DNA of 33,683 bases from JAPKZH01 sp964537875 (GCA_964537875.1 CAZIDN010000040.1:1-33683), one strand, 5' to 3'. Counted from the stretch's first letter, positions 1 through 7,221 are shown. The notes: a model not told the origin generated them from the letters alone. Numbers and translations: made by a program.

Positions 1-155
1 CCGGCCATGACGATGCGGTTGCTGGGGGCGACGGCGCCCGATTTCCCCAGCGCCGATGCCCGGACGATCGTCGGAAACCCTGCGACCCCGGCGATCGCGG
101 CCGGAATCGTCTTCAGGAAATCCCTGCGGCTGATTTTAGTGGATTTTTTGGCCAT
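1..155 (-). CDS. Gfo/Idh/MocA-family oxidoreductase, N-terminal part (cut by window edge)
   Basis: Only the first 51 codons are inside the window. The protein begins MAKKSTKISRRDFLKT, a twin-arginine (Tat) signal with the SRRDFLK motif, followed by an alanine-rich hydrophobic stretch. After that comes PSNRIVMAG, the usual lead-in to the first Rossmann strand of Gfo/Idh/MocA NAD(P)-dependent sugar or inositol dehydrogenases. An AGGTGAG ribosome-binding site lies just upstream of the ATG. The family oxidises or epimerises sugars and cyclitols; the substrate cannot be told here. It lies downstream of, and in the same direction as, a second Tat-signal oxidoreductase, so both probably belong to one sugar-catabolic group. 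The family call rests on the short N-terminus and is fairly but not fully secure. Confidence 0.75.
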   Translation of the reverse strand, partial: MAKKSTKISRRDFLKTIPAAIAGVAGFPTIVRASALGKSGAVAPSNRIVMA

Positions 156-191
156 ATTCTCACCTGCCTTTCAAAGACCGGGGCAAAGACC

Positions 192-257
192 GGGGTCAAA
201 CCTACTCATTACGCAAGCTCCCCTGGAATATTGTGCGTAACGAGTAGGTTTGACCCC
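192..257. repeat. REP-like 66-bp imperfect inverted repeat, copy 1
   Basis: Arms of 24 nt begin GGGGTCAAACCTACTC and end in the reverse complement, around a loop of about 18 nt. One position of the stem is mismatched (A in the left arm opposite C in the right arm). The element lies between two minus-strand oxidoreductase genes. A small tandem duplication of GACCGGGG(T)CAAA precedes it on the left. Confidence 0.85.
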
Positions 258-292
258 AATTCATTCGGTCGCTGCCGATAACGGTTCGATAA

Positions 293-316
293 TGCGAAAT
301 GAGTAGGTTTGACCCC
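293..316. repeat. Solo right arm of the REP-like repeat
   Basis: The 24 nt match the right arm of the 66-bp repeat (ending GAGTAGGTTTGACCCC) with small changes near the inner end (GCGAAAT for GCGTAAT). No matching left arm is visible within the 35 nt between it and copy 1. It ends 7 nt from the stop codon of the neighbouring oxidoreductase. Confidence 0.75.
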
Positions 317-323
317 ATTCATT

Positions 324-1604
324 TTAAATTAGGGGCGTGACGCCGGGGATCGCCATCGGCTCGACCGGAAGCGGGCCGAAATCGTACTTGGGCGGGGTGA
401 GGTCGAGCTTGGAGCTCGCCATCGCCCATTCCCAGTTGATGGCCCGCCCCGTGTAGGCGCTCATCCGGCCCATGATGGCGCACATCGTGCTTTCGGCGAT
501 GCGCCGGCCTTCGTTGAGCGGCTTCCCGGCACGGATGCTAGCGATCAGGTCGGCCTGCTCCTGGACATAGGGATTGGTCTCATCGCCGTCGAACTTCCAG
601 AAATTCGTTCCATGGATTTCGCCATAGCCGAAGGCGTAGCCTTTTGTCCCGACGATTCGTTCTTCGACGCGGTCGGCGCAGCCCTTGATCTGGCGGCACA
701 TGCTGAGCACCCGGACTCCGTTCGGATATTCAAACTCTACGGCGAAATGATCGTAAATATTCCCGTACTCGGGGGCCGTGCGCTGCTGGCGTCCGCCCAT
801 GGCCATGACCTTCACGGGCAGGGAGCCGAACGCCCAGTTCATGGCATCGATGTTGTGGACGTGCTGCTCGACGATGTGATCGCCCGACAGCCAGGTGAAA
901 TAGAGCCAGTTCCGGCACTGCCATTCCATGTCCGACATCTGGGGCGTTTTTTTCACGACCCAAAGCTCACCCTGGTTCCAGTAGCATTGGCCTCCGGTGA
1001 TCTCTCCGATCTCGCCGTTGTGGATTCGCTTCATTAGCTCGATGTAGCGCTGCTGGTGCCGGCGCTGCGTGCCCGTGACGACGGCCAGCCCTTTTTTCCG
1101 GGCCAGGTCAGACGAAGCAATGACCGATCGAACGCCCACAGGATCTACCGCCACCGGTTTTTCCATAAAGACATTTTTCCCGGCTTCGACGGCGGCTTTC
1201 AGGTGCAACGGCCGGAAGCCGGGCGCCGCTGCCGTGACGATCAGATTCACCTCCGGGCAGGCCGCGACCTTGAGGTAATTGTCAAATCCCGTGAAGCATT
1301 TATCCTTCGGCACCTTGACCTTATCCGGATGGACCTCTTTGATTCTTTTCAGGGAGCTGTCGATGCGGTCCATGAAGAGGTCGCCCATGGCCACGATCTC
1401 GACACCGGGGGCCGCATTCAGGCAGTCGATGGCGGCGCCCGTTCCGCGGCCGCCGCAGCCGACAACGCCGACGCGGATGGTGTCAGAACCTTGGGCATGC
1501 AGGCCCAGGTTTCCGGGGATGGCCGCGGCCAATGATGCCCCGACCGAAGTTTTGATGAAATCCCTTCTGGTAATGCTTGTTTTCTGAGAAGAATTGCTTT
1601 TCAT
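324..1604 (-). CDS. Tat-exported Gfo/Idh/MocA-family oxidoreductase
   Basis: A 426-residue NAD(P)-dependent dehydrogenase of the Gfo/Idh/MocA family, probably acting on a sugar or cyclitol in the periplasm. A Tat signal with TRRDFIK (residues 12-18) and an alanine-rich stretch ends near AQG (37-39). The Rossmann dinucleotide loop GVVGCGGRGTG is at 46-56, the family EKP motif (catalytic lysine) at 148-150, and the GDHIVEQHVHNID segment at 241-253 supplies the usual active-site histidine and aspartate. The length matches the exported subfamily common in Acidobacteria and Planctomycetes. The ATG has a good AGGAGAGG ribosome-binding site. It lies between a TIM-barrel isomerase-like gene and another oxidoreductase, all on the same strand, which suggests one sugar-processing unit. 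The stop codon lies 7 nt from a REP half-copy. Confidence 0.9.
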   Translation of the reverse strand: MKSNSSQKTSITRRDFIKTSVGASLAAAIPGNLGLHAQGSDTIRVGVVGCGGRGTGAAIDCLNAAPGVEIVAMGDLFMDRIDSSLKRIKEVHPDKVKVPKDKCFTGFDNYLKVAACPEVNLIVTAAAPGFRPLHLKAAVEAGKNVFMEKPVAVDPVGVRSVIASSDLARKKGLAVVTGTQRRHQQRYIELMKRIHNGEIGEITGGQCYWNQGELWVVKKTPQMSDMEWQCRNWLYFTWLSGDHIVEQHVHNIDAMNWAFGSLPVKVMAMGGRQQRTAPEYGNIYDHFAVEFEYPNGVRVLSMCRQIKGCADRVEERIVGTKGYAFGYGEIHGTNFWKFDGDETNPYVQEQADLIASIRAGKPLNEGRRIAESTMCAIMGRMSAYTGRAINWEWAMASSKLDLTPPKYDFGPLPVEPMAIPGVTPLI

Positions 1605-1626
1605 TGACCTCTCCTATTTAAAATCC

Positions 1627-1692
1627 GGGGTCAAACCTACTCGTTACGCACAATTCTCCAGGGAAGACTGCGTAACGAGTAGGTTTGACCCC
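1627..1692. repeat. REP-like 66-bp inverted repeat, copy 2 (opposite orientation)
   Basis: The arms are perfectly complementary over 23 nt (GGGGTCAAACCTACTCGTTA...). The loop matches the loop of copy 1 only when reverse-complemented, so this copy lies in the opposite orientation. It fills the gap between two minus-strand genes and ends 8 nt from the stop codon of the upstream one. Confidence 0.85.
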
Positions 1693-1700
1693 ATTCTTAA

Positions 1701-2624
1701 TCAAAAATTGTCGCACCAGCGGTAGGCGTCGATGACGGCCCGTTCGCCCGCTTTGCCCGGCTGGCTCTTGCCGTGCTCCATGCACAGGACGTCTTTATAG
1801 CCTTTCTGATAAATGTGCTTGAAAATGTTCCTGTAGTTGATCTCTCCCGTCGTCGGCTCTTTCCGGCCGGGGCTGTCTCCTAGATGGAAGGCGGCGATTT
1901 CATCCCAGGCCATATCGATATTGGGAATCAGGTTGCCCTCGGTGATCTGCTGATGATAGATATCGTTCAGAATTTTGCAGGAAGGGCTGTTCACGGCTTT
2001 GCATATCGCAAAAGCCTGCGAAATTTTCGTGAGAAATAGGCCAGGATGGTCTTTAGGGTTGAGGGGCTCGAGGACAATTATCAACCCGGCGGAAGCGCAG
2101 ATATCGATGCAAAACCTCAGGTTCTCGATAACATTGGCAGTCTGGTAATCCCAGCTCAGATTCTGATTGTATCGGCCTAGGACAACGAGCGCCCACTTTG
2201 TGTTTACTCGTTTTGAGGTTTCCACGCCCTGCTGCATCTTTTTGAGCAGCATGTCCCGGATGTCCTTATCATTTTTCACGAAGCTCTCTACGCCGAAGTC
2301 CGCGTAGAGGACGAACGGCCCCAGGGTCATTCCTTTTCGTTCCAATTCCTTGACGATGGCTTCTTGCTGGGGGATGGGCCTTCCCATAATCCCGTTGTCG
2401 AACATGGCCGTGAAGCCTTCATCCGCGGCAAACTGGATTTGAGCGATGGGATCATCCCCGGCGTGCTCTTTGAATAGCCCGAAGCTGGGCGCGTACTTGA
2501 GCTTGAATTTACCGGGTTTTTGGGGTGCTTTGGTTTGAAAGGATGCAGCCGTGCGACCCGGCCCGGCCAGTGAAAGCGCGGCGGCCGCGCCGATTCCGTT
2601 GGCTAAAAATTTCCTGCGATTCAC
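1701..2624 (-). CDS. Tat-exported hydroxypyruvate isomerase-like TIM-barrel protein
   Basis: A 307-residue protein of the xylose isomerase-like TIM-barrel superfamily (AP endonuclease 2 / hydroxypyruvate isomerase type). The N-terminus MNRRKFLANG plus an alanine-rich stretch is a Tat-like signal. The barrel follows, with metal and catalytic positions in the expected order: E186 in LEPLN, D221 and H224 in NDIYHQQ, H247 and D250 in FHLGDSPGR, and E283 in MEHG. Such proteins isomerise or epimerise small sugars and often sit beside Gfo/Idh dehydrogenases, as here. The exact reaction is not known. The start is a GTG read after an AGGAGG about 10 nt upstream; a second GGAG directly abuts the codon. 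Confidence 0.85.
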   Translation of the reverse strand: MNRRKFLANGIGAAAALSLAGPGRTAASFQTKAPQKPGKFKLKYAPSFGLFKEHAGDDPIAQIQFAADEGFTAMFDNGIMGRPIPQQEAIVKELERKGMTLGPFVLYADFGVESFVKNDKDIRDMLLKKMQQGVETSKRVNTKWALVVLGRYNQNLSWDYQTANVIENLRFCIDICASAGLIIVLEPLNPKDHPGLFLTKISQAFAICKAVNSPSCKILNDIYHQQITEGNLIPNIDMAWDEIAAFHLGDSPGRKEPTTGEINYRNIFKHIYQKGYKDVLCMEHGKSQPGKAGERAVIDAYRWCDNF

Positions 2625-2687
2625 CTCCGTGACACCTCCTTCTTTGGGATAGGTATTGCTTATACCAAGCGGAGGTGAAAATCAATA

Positions 2688-2705
2688 GCGAATCTTTTTA
2701 TTCGC
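2688..2705. terminator. Small hairpin overlapping a stop codon, possible weak terminator
   Basis: GCGAAT and ATTCGC form a 6-bp stem around a 6-nt A/T-rich loop. The hairpin contains the stop codon of the 71-residue minus-strand gene. On the minus strand it is followed by TATTGATTTTC, so termination would be weak at best. Confidence 0.3.
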
Positions 2706-2913
2706 AGAAAATCCTGATTTTTTCCTTGCCTTCCACATCGACCTGCAGGTCATTGAGATGGGTGACCAGCTCCTCCGGGTCTTCCGGCTTGATCTTCGAG
2801 AAATCCATCTCGATCCCTTTTTCTTTGAGGGCGTCGTTGACTTGCTTCTGGGCCGTCTGCGGAATAAACGCCGCCCATTTGAGGCCGGCCCGGATCAGCT
2901 TATTTCTGAACAA
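2698..2913 (-). CDS. Small conserved-looking hypothetical protein, possibly 5'-truncated
   Basis: A 71-residue protein, MFRNKLIRAGLKWAAFIP..., with a hydrophobic N-terminal helix and an acidic, charged C-terminal part ending VEGKEKIRIFCE. I do not recognise a named family, but its amphipathic pattern and composition look like a real protein rather than chance. The only usable start is TTG; an in-frame TAA lies three codons upstream. The open frame ends within a few bases of the tail of a broken metallohydrolase gene on the other strand, so the true N-terminus may have been lost at that junction. A poor AAGGT ribosome-binding site is present. It is read in the same direction as the TIM-barrel gene downstream. 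Confidence 0.5.
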   Translation of the reverse strand: MFRNKLIRAGLKWAAFIPQTAQKQVNDALKEKGIEMDFSKIKPEDPEELVTHLNDLQVDVEGKEKIRIFCE

Positions 2914-2914
2914 A

Positions 2915-3139
2915 GACTCTTACCTTTGCGTCGAGGTCCTGGGCAAAAAGTCCCTTTTTCCCGTGCTCCAGCAATCCTCTGAAAGCGGCCTCCTCGAAGA
3001 CGCCGCTCTCCCTTACGCCCTCACCAATCCGGTATTCATGGATGTCGATGGGGATGGAAAATTCGATCCGCTTTTTGCCGAAAAAATTCGGCCCATAGCA
3101 GAACCCGGCAAGTCAGCGAAAAAGACCTCCCGCAATTGA
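2915..3139 (+). pseudogene. C-terminal remnant of a CehA/McbA-like (PHP-type) metallohydrolase
   Basis: The plus strand encodes about 75 residues with no start of its own: VEVLGKKSLFPVLQQ, then LPYALTNPVFMDVDGDGKFDP, ending KKTSRN and a stop. The 'YALTNP(I/V)F(V/M)DVDGDGKFDP' ending is characteristic of the C-terminus of CehA/McbA-family metallohydrolases with a PHP domain. The whole metal-binding part is missing. The homology begins directly next to the start of the oppositely oriented 71-residue gene, so the 5' part was removed by a deletion or rearrangement. The family assignment is from memory of the motif. Confidence 0.6.
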
Positions 3140-3189
3140 TTTCGAGATTCCGGATTTCCCGGTCGGCTCAAGTTCTCAGAAACCGGAAG

Positions 3190-3227
3190 TATTCACGTTG
3201 CCCAGGATAGGAAATATTCATGTTGCC
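3190..3227 (+). repeat. Pair of 13-nt direct repeats TATTCAyGTTGCC
   Basis: TATTCACGTTGCC (3190-3202) and TATTCATGTTGCC (3215-3227) differ at one base and start 25 bp apart, just upstream of a promoter. They could be a regulator site or the remains of an element end. Confidence 0.45.
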
Positions 3228-3248
3228 TTGACAGGCTAAGCCTAGAGG

Positions 3249-3278
3249 TTGACAGACGCTTGCCTTTGAATTTATGAT
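3249..3278 (+). promoter_or_regulatory. Sigma70-type promoter TTGACA - 18 bp - TATGAT
   Basis: The -35 is a perfect TTGACA and the -10 is TATGAT with an 18-bp spacer. A second TTGACA lies 21 bp upstream (3228-3233), and the two are separated by an 11-bp palindrome, AGGCTAAGCCT (3233-3243), a possible operator. The downstream gene is the 93-residue hypothetical protein. Confidence 0.7.
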
Positions 3279-3312
3279 ATTCACGATCCGATTTGGAGAA
3301 AGGCAGGACAGG

Positions 3313-3594
3313 ATGAGCCATAAATATTTTATTGAAGGACACAAGTCAAAGACAAAGATCGAAGACGAAGAAACCATGGTTTTTGACCGAGAGAGTTTCA
3401 AAACTGTGGAGGATGCGACCACCAAAGCCAAAGAATACCTTGAAAAGGAAAAAGACATAAGCCTGACCGTTATCTATAAAGAAGACCTCGACGGAACCCG
3501 AGAAGGGGTGAAGTTCATCTACAAAGACGAGGAAGGGAAGCTCGAAGAATCGTCCCTTTTTTGGGGATGCGGCGACCGCTGCTTCGAGGGTTGA
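3313..3594 (+). CDS. Small charged hypothetical protein
   Basis: A 93-residue protein beginning MSHKYFIEGHKSKTKI, rich in Lys, Glu and Asp, with alternating beta-strand-like and helical segments and a WGCGDRC segment holding two cysteines near the end. No signal peptide or membrane segment is visible. I do not recognise the family. The ATG is preferred over an upstream ATT-rich start because AAAGG and GGACAGG lie directly upstream and a strong promoter ends 35 nt before it. It stands alone on the plus strand; a REP-like repeat begins 17 nt after its stop. Its own promoter and ribosome-binding site argue that it is real. Confidence 0.65.
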   Translation: MSHKYFIEGHKSKTKIEDEETMVFDRESFKTVEDATTKAKEYLEKEKDISLTVIYKEDLDGTREGVKFIYKDEEGKLEESSLFWGCGDRCFEG

Positions 3595-3611
3595 TCCGCC
3601 CTGAATAATCC

Positions 3612-3676
3612 GGGGTCAAACCTACTCATTACGCAACTTCCCCTGATAATTATGCGTAATGAGTAGGTTTGACCCC
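3612..3676. repeat. REP-like 65-bp inverted repeat, copy 3
   Basis: Perfect 24-nt arms (GGGGTCAAACCTACTCATTA... and its complement) with a loop like that of copy 1, in the same orientation as copy 1. Where copy 2 has a G-C pair in the stem, this copy has A-T, so both arms changed together. It is followed within a few bases by the tail of a LuxR-type regulator. Confidence 0.85.
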
Positions 3677-3680
3677 TCCC

Positions 3681-3764
3681 TCTCACATCTACCAGAAGCT
3701 CGGCGTCCGGAACCGGCTCGAGTTGGTCAACCTGATCGGCCAGGACGCGCGGACAAAGGCCTAG
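3681..3764 (+). pseudogene. C-terminal remnant of a LuxR-type HTH regulator
   Basis: The plus-strand frame reads S-HIYQKLGVRNRLELVNLIG and ends QDARTKA and a TAG. This is the recognition-helix end of a LuxR/FixJ (GerE) helix-turn-helix domain, where 'H(I/L)xxIYxKLGVRNRxEL' is standard. Everything upstream, including the receiver or sensor part, is absent. Homology starts about 5 nt after the REP-like repeat, so the break lies at the edge of that repeat. It cannot make a working regulator. Confidence 0.75.
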
Positions 3765-3873
3765 CCGGGACGGCCCTCAGGGAGGTCCGGCGCATCCAGA
3801 TTTATCTGTGTCCCCAGGGCTCCCCTTCCACTCTTTTGAGCGCAACGTGACATTCCTTGACATATATCCGTCG

Positions 3874-6807
3874 TCATTTGTCCTTGGAAGCGGCGGTCGC
3901 GGGAAGGAAGTTCTCCATCGTCCACACTTCATGGCGATACTCGAAACAGTCGAAGGCGATCCGCCGTCCGTCGGGGTGGACATCCAGTACGCTCCACAAG
4001 TGGCCATACATCATGGTTTGGGGTCGGCAGAGCTCGCGGACCTGCCCACCGCCCGCCGGAATACAAAACACGGCGTTCCCCCTCCCCCCCTCCGGTGTGG
4101 TATTGGTGAAGAGCAGAGACTGTCCATCTGGTGTCCAGGCAATCATGGGATACTGTCTGAGCTCTCCGTTTTTGAGCAATTCCCTGGGCTCGCCGCCTTC
4201 GGCCGGCATGGTCAAGATACGGAGAATAAATGTCATCGGGGAGAACTTTATTTCCCAGATCGCCAGGGCCAGCTGCCGGCCATCAGGCGAAAGGGCAAAG
4301 TTTAGACTCTGGGCGTTGCTGGCATTTTCCATGCTGAAAAACTCTTTTTCGCGGCCTGACTCTATGTCTCTGCTCATGAGGCTCGATTTTTTCGAATCAG
4401 GATGGTGAAGAACGTAGAGCAAGGTCCTGCCATCCCGAGAAATTTGAGCAACGCCCAACATGGCAGACTCGCTCTGAACGAGGTCCACGCGTTCACCCGT
4501 GCTGGCATTGATCCGGGAGACAGCCTGCGGTTTATTTCGAATAAAATTCGACACAAGAAAAAACTTGCCGTCGGGTGACCACCGTAGAGAGAGGAAATGT
4601 GGTAGATTCGGATCGATTGCCCTTTCCTGACCGGTTTCCATGTTTCGAATGCAAATGGTCTGAGATTCATCGGACTTTTGGATGCCATACGCCAGGTAGC
4701 GGCCGTCGGGCGACCAGGCGGGCGCGACGTCGGTCCCTGTCTGACCCACCGTCTGGGATTTCTTCAACAGCTTGCCGGTCTGCACATCCACTTCAGCGAC
4801 AGCGACCTCCATGGTTCTGAACTCAATGGCATAATAAAAGGCCCCGTTCCGGGTGAATCCTTTCGGTCTGATCTTGGCGGGAATGTCGCGCTTGACCAGT
4901 TCAGGCGCCCCCTGACTCGCACCATCGGCCACAGGCAAAAGATAGGCATCCCTGGTATTCGAGATGGAGAAGCCGCCGGGATATCCCTCCTTTCGGTCAC
5001 TGGCGAAAAAGAGGTGGTTATTGTCGGGCGTCCAGCCCAGTAATCGATCATTGGCGGCGTGCTGAACCACACATTCCGTCTGCTGTTTTTCTATGTCGAG
5101 AATGAAAATGTCTCCGTTCTTTGATTTTATCTCCTGTGGCCGATCGTATGCGATGAAGCGCCCATCGGGTGAAATCGCCATGCCATATGGCCAGCCATTC
5201 CAGAAAAATTCGAAGGTGTGGATCACTTGCATAGAACCGTTTTCGATTGAGAAGGTAACCAGCTGATCTTTATCGCCATTCCAAAGGCCTCCCAGGATCT
5301 GTTTACCATCTGGGGTCCACGAATGTATCTTAAGCTCTTCGCCTTCTTTGAAGCGATGAAGAACGCGGTGCCCCGTGCCATCCATTTTGATCAGCTGAAG
5401 CTCGGTTTGAGGGCCGGACTGGTTCATGTAAGCGACGTGCGTGCTCTCGGGAGATATGACCGGGTACCACATGCCCTGTCTGGACACTTTCGTCAGCGGT
5501 CGAAACTCGCCCGTGGCCAGATCGCGAATGACCATCTCCGCTGTCTGAACATCGGACGTTGTCTGGAAGTCACAGATGTACCGTCCGTCCAGGGACGGGG
5601 GGCCCGAGAAGTCCGACATGGGGCCTGTCTCGACCCTACGAAGCGAGATGCCCGGCTCGGACTTCTGCAAAAAGGTGTTTTGATGATCACTCCAGACAGT
5701 GAAAGAGAGGGAGACGACGCCTAGCGCAAGAATCACAAAAGCGGCCAGAGGTGACCATTGATAAGACCCTCTTTTAAATTGGGCGATCATGGTGATCCTC
5801 CTTTTCAGTTGCGATCTGTTCTCCAAAATCCCGGCCATGGCCGGCAGAGGCCGCGAACGGGAAAAACGGCGGAGGAGCCCAACGATGGCTTGTCCGTATT
5901 CCTGTGATTTTTCGTTTCCCGTCCGGGAAAGCACGAAAGCATCGCAGGACAGCTCCCGGTCGGCCCGCATGCGGTGGAAAGCGAACCAGACCAGTGGATT
6001 GAACCAGTGCAGGATCTGCAGGAGACTGGTCAGCCACCCCAGGTATATGTCACGGTGTTTAAGATGGGCCAACTCATGAAGAAAAACATACCGCATCTCT
6101 TCTCGGCTGGCTTCCCCCAGCATCTCCAACGGTAGGAGAAGACGGGGCCGGATAAAGCCGAAGAGAGCCGGGCTCTTGATTCGGGCGCTCGGGATAAGGC
6201 CAACGAGCGTTTGGACGCCCATCCTCTCTTTGCACTCTTCAAAGAGTTCCAAGGTCTTCTGGTCGAGCAGCGGACGATCCCGCTTGACGATCCGCCAGAG
6301 GAAAAAGTTGCTCCAGAGGAGATATCCCCCGATCACCATTGCGCCTGCCAGCCAGAGAAAAGGCAGGACTCGACGGAGGTCGGCCAGCCCCGGCTTGGAT
6401 TCGTTTTGTCCAGTGGCGAGCGTTCCCGGTTGTGGAGTCACGGGCTTCTGTGCTCCGACGTCGGACTCCGGTCTCTGAGCTGGTTTGGCTTCGGGAGTAT
6501 CGGAAATCTGAGCTTTTTGAGAGACCTCGTGCTGTTCAGCCGAGTCAGATGTCTGCTGTTGTAGCATCTGCCGATCCCACGAAGGGACCAGACTGAGAAG
6601 ATTGATTTGACCCGGAAATGCCCCGGGCAGCACCAGTCGTATCAATAACACCAGCCAAAGCGCATGGCACCAACGAGGGCCCAGCTTGCCGCCCAGCACT
6701 TTCTGGGCGGCCAAAATCAGACCGATCACGACGCTGCCAATCAGGGTCGTCTGCAGGAGCCAATCAAAAACCGGTTGAATAGAGGTCAGTGGTGCCTCCA
6801 TTTTCAT
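3874..6807 (-). CDS. M56 (BlaR1-like) membrane metallopeptidase fused to a TolB-like propeller
   Basis: A 977-residue membrane sensor-protease. Membrane segments are visible near residues 18-35, 47-62, 149-170 and 352-371. The M56 zinc site HELAH is at 244-248, with the third ligand expected in ADREL (E285). A Pro/Gln/Glu-rich linker (about 81-146) lies between the second and third membrane segments. After the last one, about 12 PD40-type strands (WSPDGRYLAYG, WTPDGQSLLFT and similar) form a TolB-like beta-propeller where BlaR1 carries its penicillin-binding domain. By analogy with BlaR1, the propeller would be outside the cytoplasm and signal to the zinc domain, which removes the BlaI partner. 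The start codon overlaps the blaI stop (ATGA), with a GGGGG ribosome-binding site. The inducer is unknown; beta-lactam sensing is not supported. Confidence 0.9.
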   Translation of the reverse strand: MKMEAPLTSIQPVFDWLLQTTLIGSVVIGLILAAQKVLGGKLGPRWCHALWLVLLIRLVLPGAFPGQINLLSLVPSWDRQMLQQQTSDSAEQHEVSQKAQISDTPEAKPAQRPESDVGAQKPVTPQPGTLATGQNESKPGLADLRRVLPFLWLAGAMVIGGYLLWSNFFLWRIVKRDRPLLDQKTLELFEECKERMGVQTLVGLIPSARIKSPALFGFIRPRLLLPLEMLGEASREEMRYVFLHELAHLKHRDIYLGWLTSLLQILHWFNPLVWFAFHRMRADRELSCDAFVLSRTGNEKSQEYGQAIVGLLRRFSRSRPLPAMAGILENRSQLKRRITMIAQFKRGSYQWSPLAAFVILALGVVSLSFTVWSDHQNTFLQKSEPGISLRRVETGPMSDFSGPPSLDGRYICDFQTTSDVQTAEMVIRDLATGEFRPLTKVSRQGMWYPVISPESTHVAYMNQSGPQTELQLIKMDGTGHRVLHRFKEGEELKIHSWTPDGKQILGGLWNGDKDQLVTFSIENGSMQVIHTFEFFWNGWPYGMAISPDGRFIAYDRPQEIKSKNGDIFILDIEKQQTECVVQHAANDRLLGWTPDNNHLFFASDRKEGYPGGFSISNTRDAYLLPVADGASQGAPELVKRDIPAKIRPKGFTRNGAFYYAIEFRTMEVAVAEVDVQTGKLLKKSQTVGQTGTDVAPAWSPDGRYLAYGIQKSDESQTICIRNMETGQERAIDPNLPHFLSLRWSPDGKFFLVSNFIRNKPQAVSRINASTGERVDLVQSESAMLGVAQISRDGRTLLYVLHHPDSKKSSLMSRDIESGREKEFFSMENASNAQSLNFALSPDGRQLALAIWEIKFSPMTFILRILTMPAEGGEPRELLKNGELRQYPMIAWTPDGQSLLFTNTTPEGGRGNAVFCIPAGGGQVRELCRPQTMMYGHLWSVLDVHPDGRRIAFDCFEYRHEVWTMENFLPATAASKDK

Positions 6808-7184
6808 CCCCCTTTTTTCTGGTCGAGGATTTCCTGAAGTTCGTCGATCTCTTGGGCCGATAAATCGGCATCCTCGAGTAAAGTAGCGAGGGCAGGCGTC
6901 ATCGCTCCTTTGTAGACGCGCCGAACGAAACTTTTGGTCTCAGACCGAATGCATGCGGACTCGTTCACGGCGGCGGAATAGCGATACCGGTTGCCCTCCT
7001 CTTTGACTTTGATCGCGCCTTTCTTCACCAGCCGGCTTATTAACGTCTTGACCGTCCTGGGCTTCCACTTGACCTTACTTGACAGGGCATTGACGACGTC
7101 ATTTGCAGTCTGAGAACAGCGCTCCCATAGGACCTGCATTACCCGCCACTCCGAGTCGGCGATCTTGGGTAATTCTTTTTTCAT
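6804..7184 (-). CDS. blaI: BlaI/MecI-family transcriptional repressor
   Basis: A 126-residue winged-helix repressor of the BlaI/MecI/CopY family, of the usual length. The N-terminus LPKIADSEWRVMQVLW is the family signature. The recognition region KPRTVKTLISRLVKKGAI lies near residues 40-58, and the C-terminal half is the dimerisation and cleavage part. In the known system a membrane M56 protease triggers repressor cleavage; the gene for such a protease overlaps this one by 4 nt. Two BlaI-type dyads lie in its own promoter, so the pair is probably autoregulated. A GAGGAGA ribosome-binding site precedes the ATG. Symbol by family; the regulon may have nothing to do with beta-lactams. Confidence 0.92.
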   Translation of the reverse strand: MKKELPKIADSEWRVMQVLWERCSQTANDVVNALSSKVKWKPRTVKTLISRLVKKGAIKVKEEGNRYRYSAAVNESACIRSETKSFVRRVYKGAMTPALATLLEDADLSAQEIDELQEILDQKKGG

Positions 7185-7200
7185 TGCGTTTCTCCTCGAT

Positions 7201-7210
7201 TACATCAGTA
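7201..7210 (-). promoter_or_regulatory. BlaI-type operator 2 (downstream of -10)
   Basis: On the minus strand the site reads TACTGATGTA, one base from the TACA-N2-TGTA core of BlaI/MecI operators. Both dyads share the wider form ACTAC-N4-GTAAT. It lies between the -10 box and the ribosome-binding site of blaI. Confidence 0.65.
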
Positions 7211-7221
7211 GTCACGTTGAC

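Noticed and set aside
192..3676. CRISPR array
   Set aside because: The repeats are palindromic over their whole length and 1.4-2 kb apart with genes between; there are no short spacers and no cas genes.
3874..7184. Beta-lactam resistance locus
   Set aside because: The M56 protein has no penicillin-binding domain and no beta-lactamase gene is nearby.
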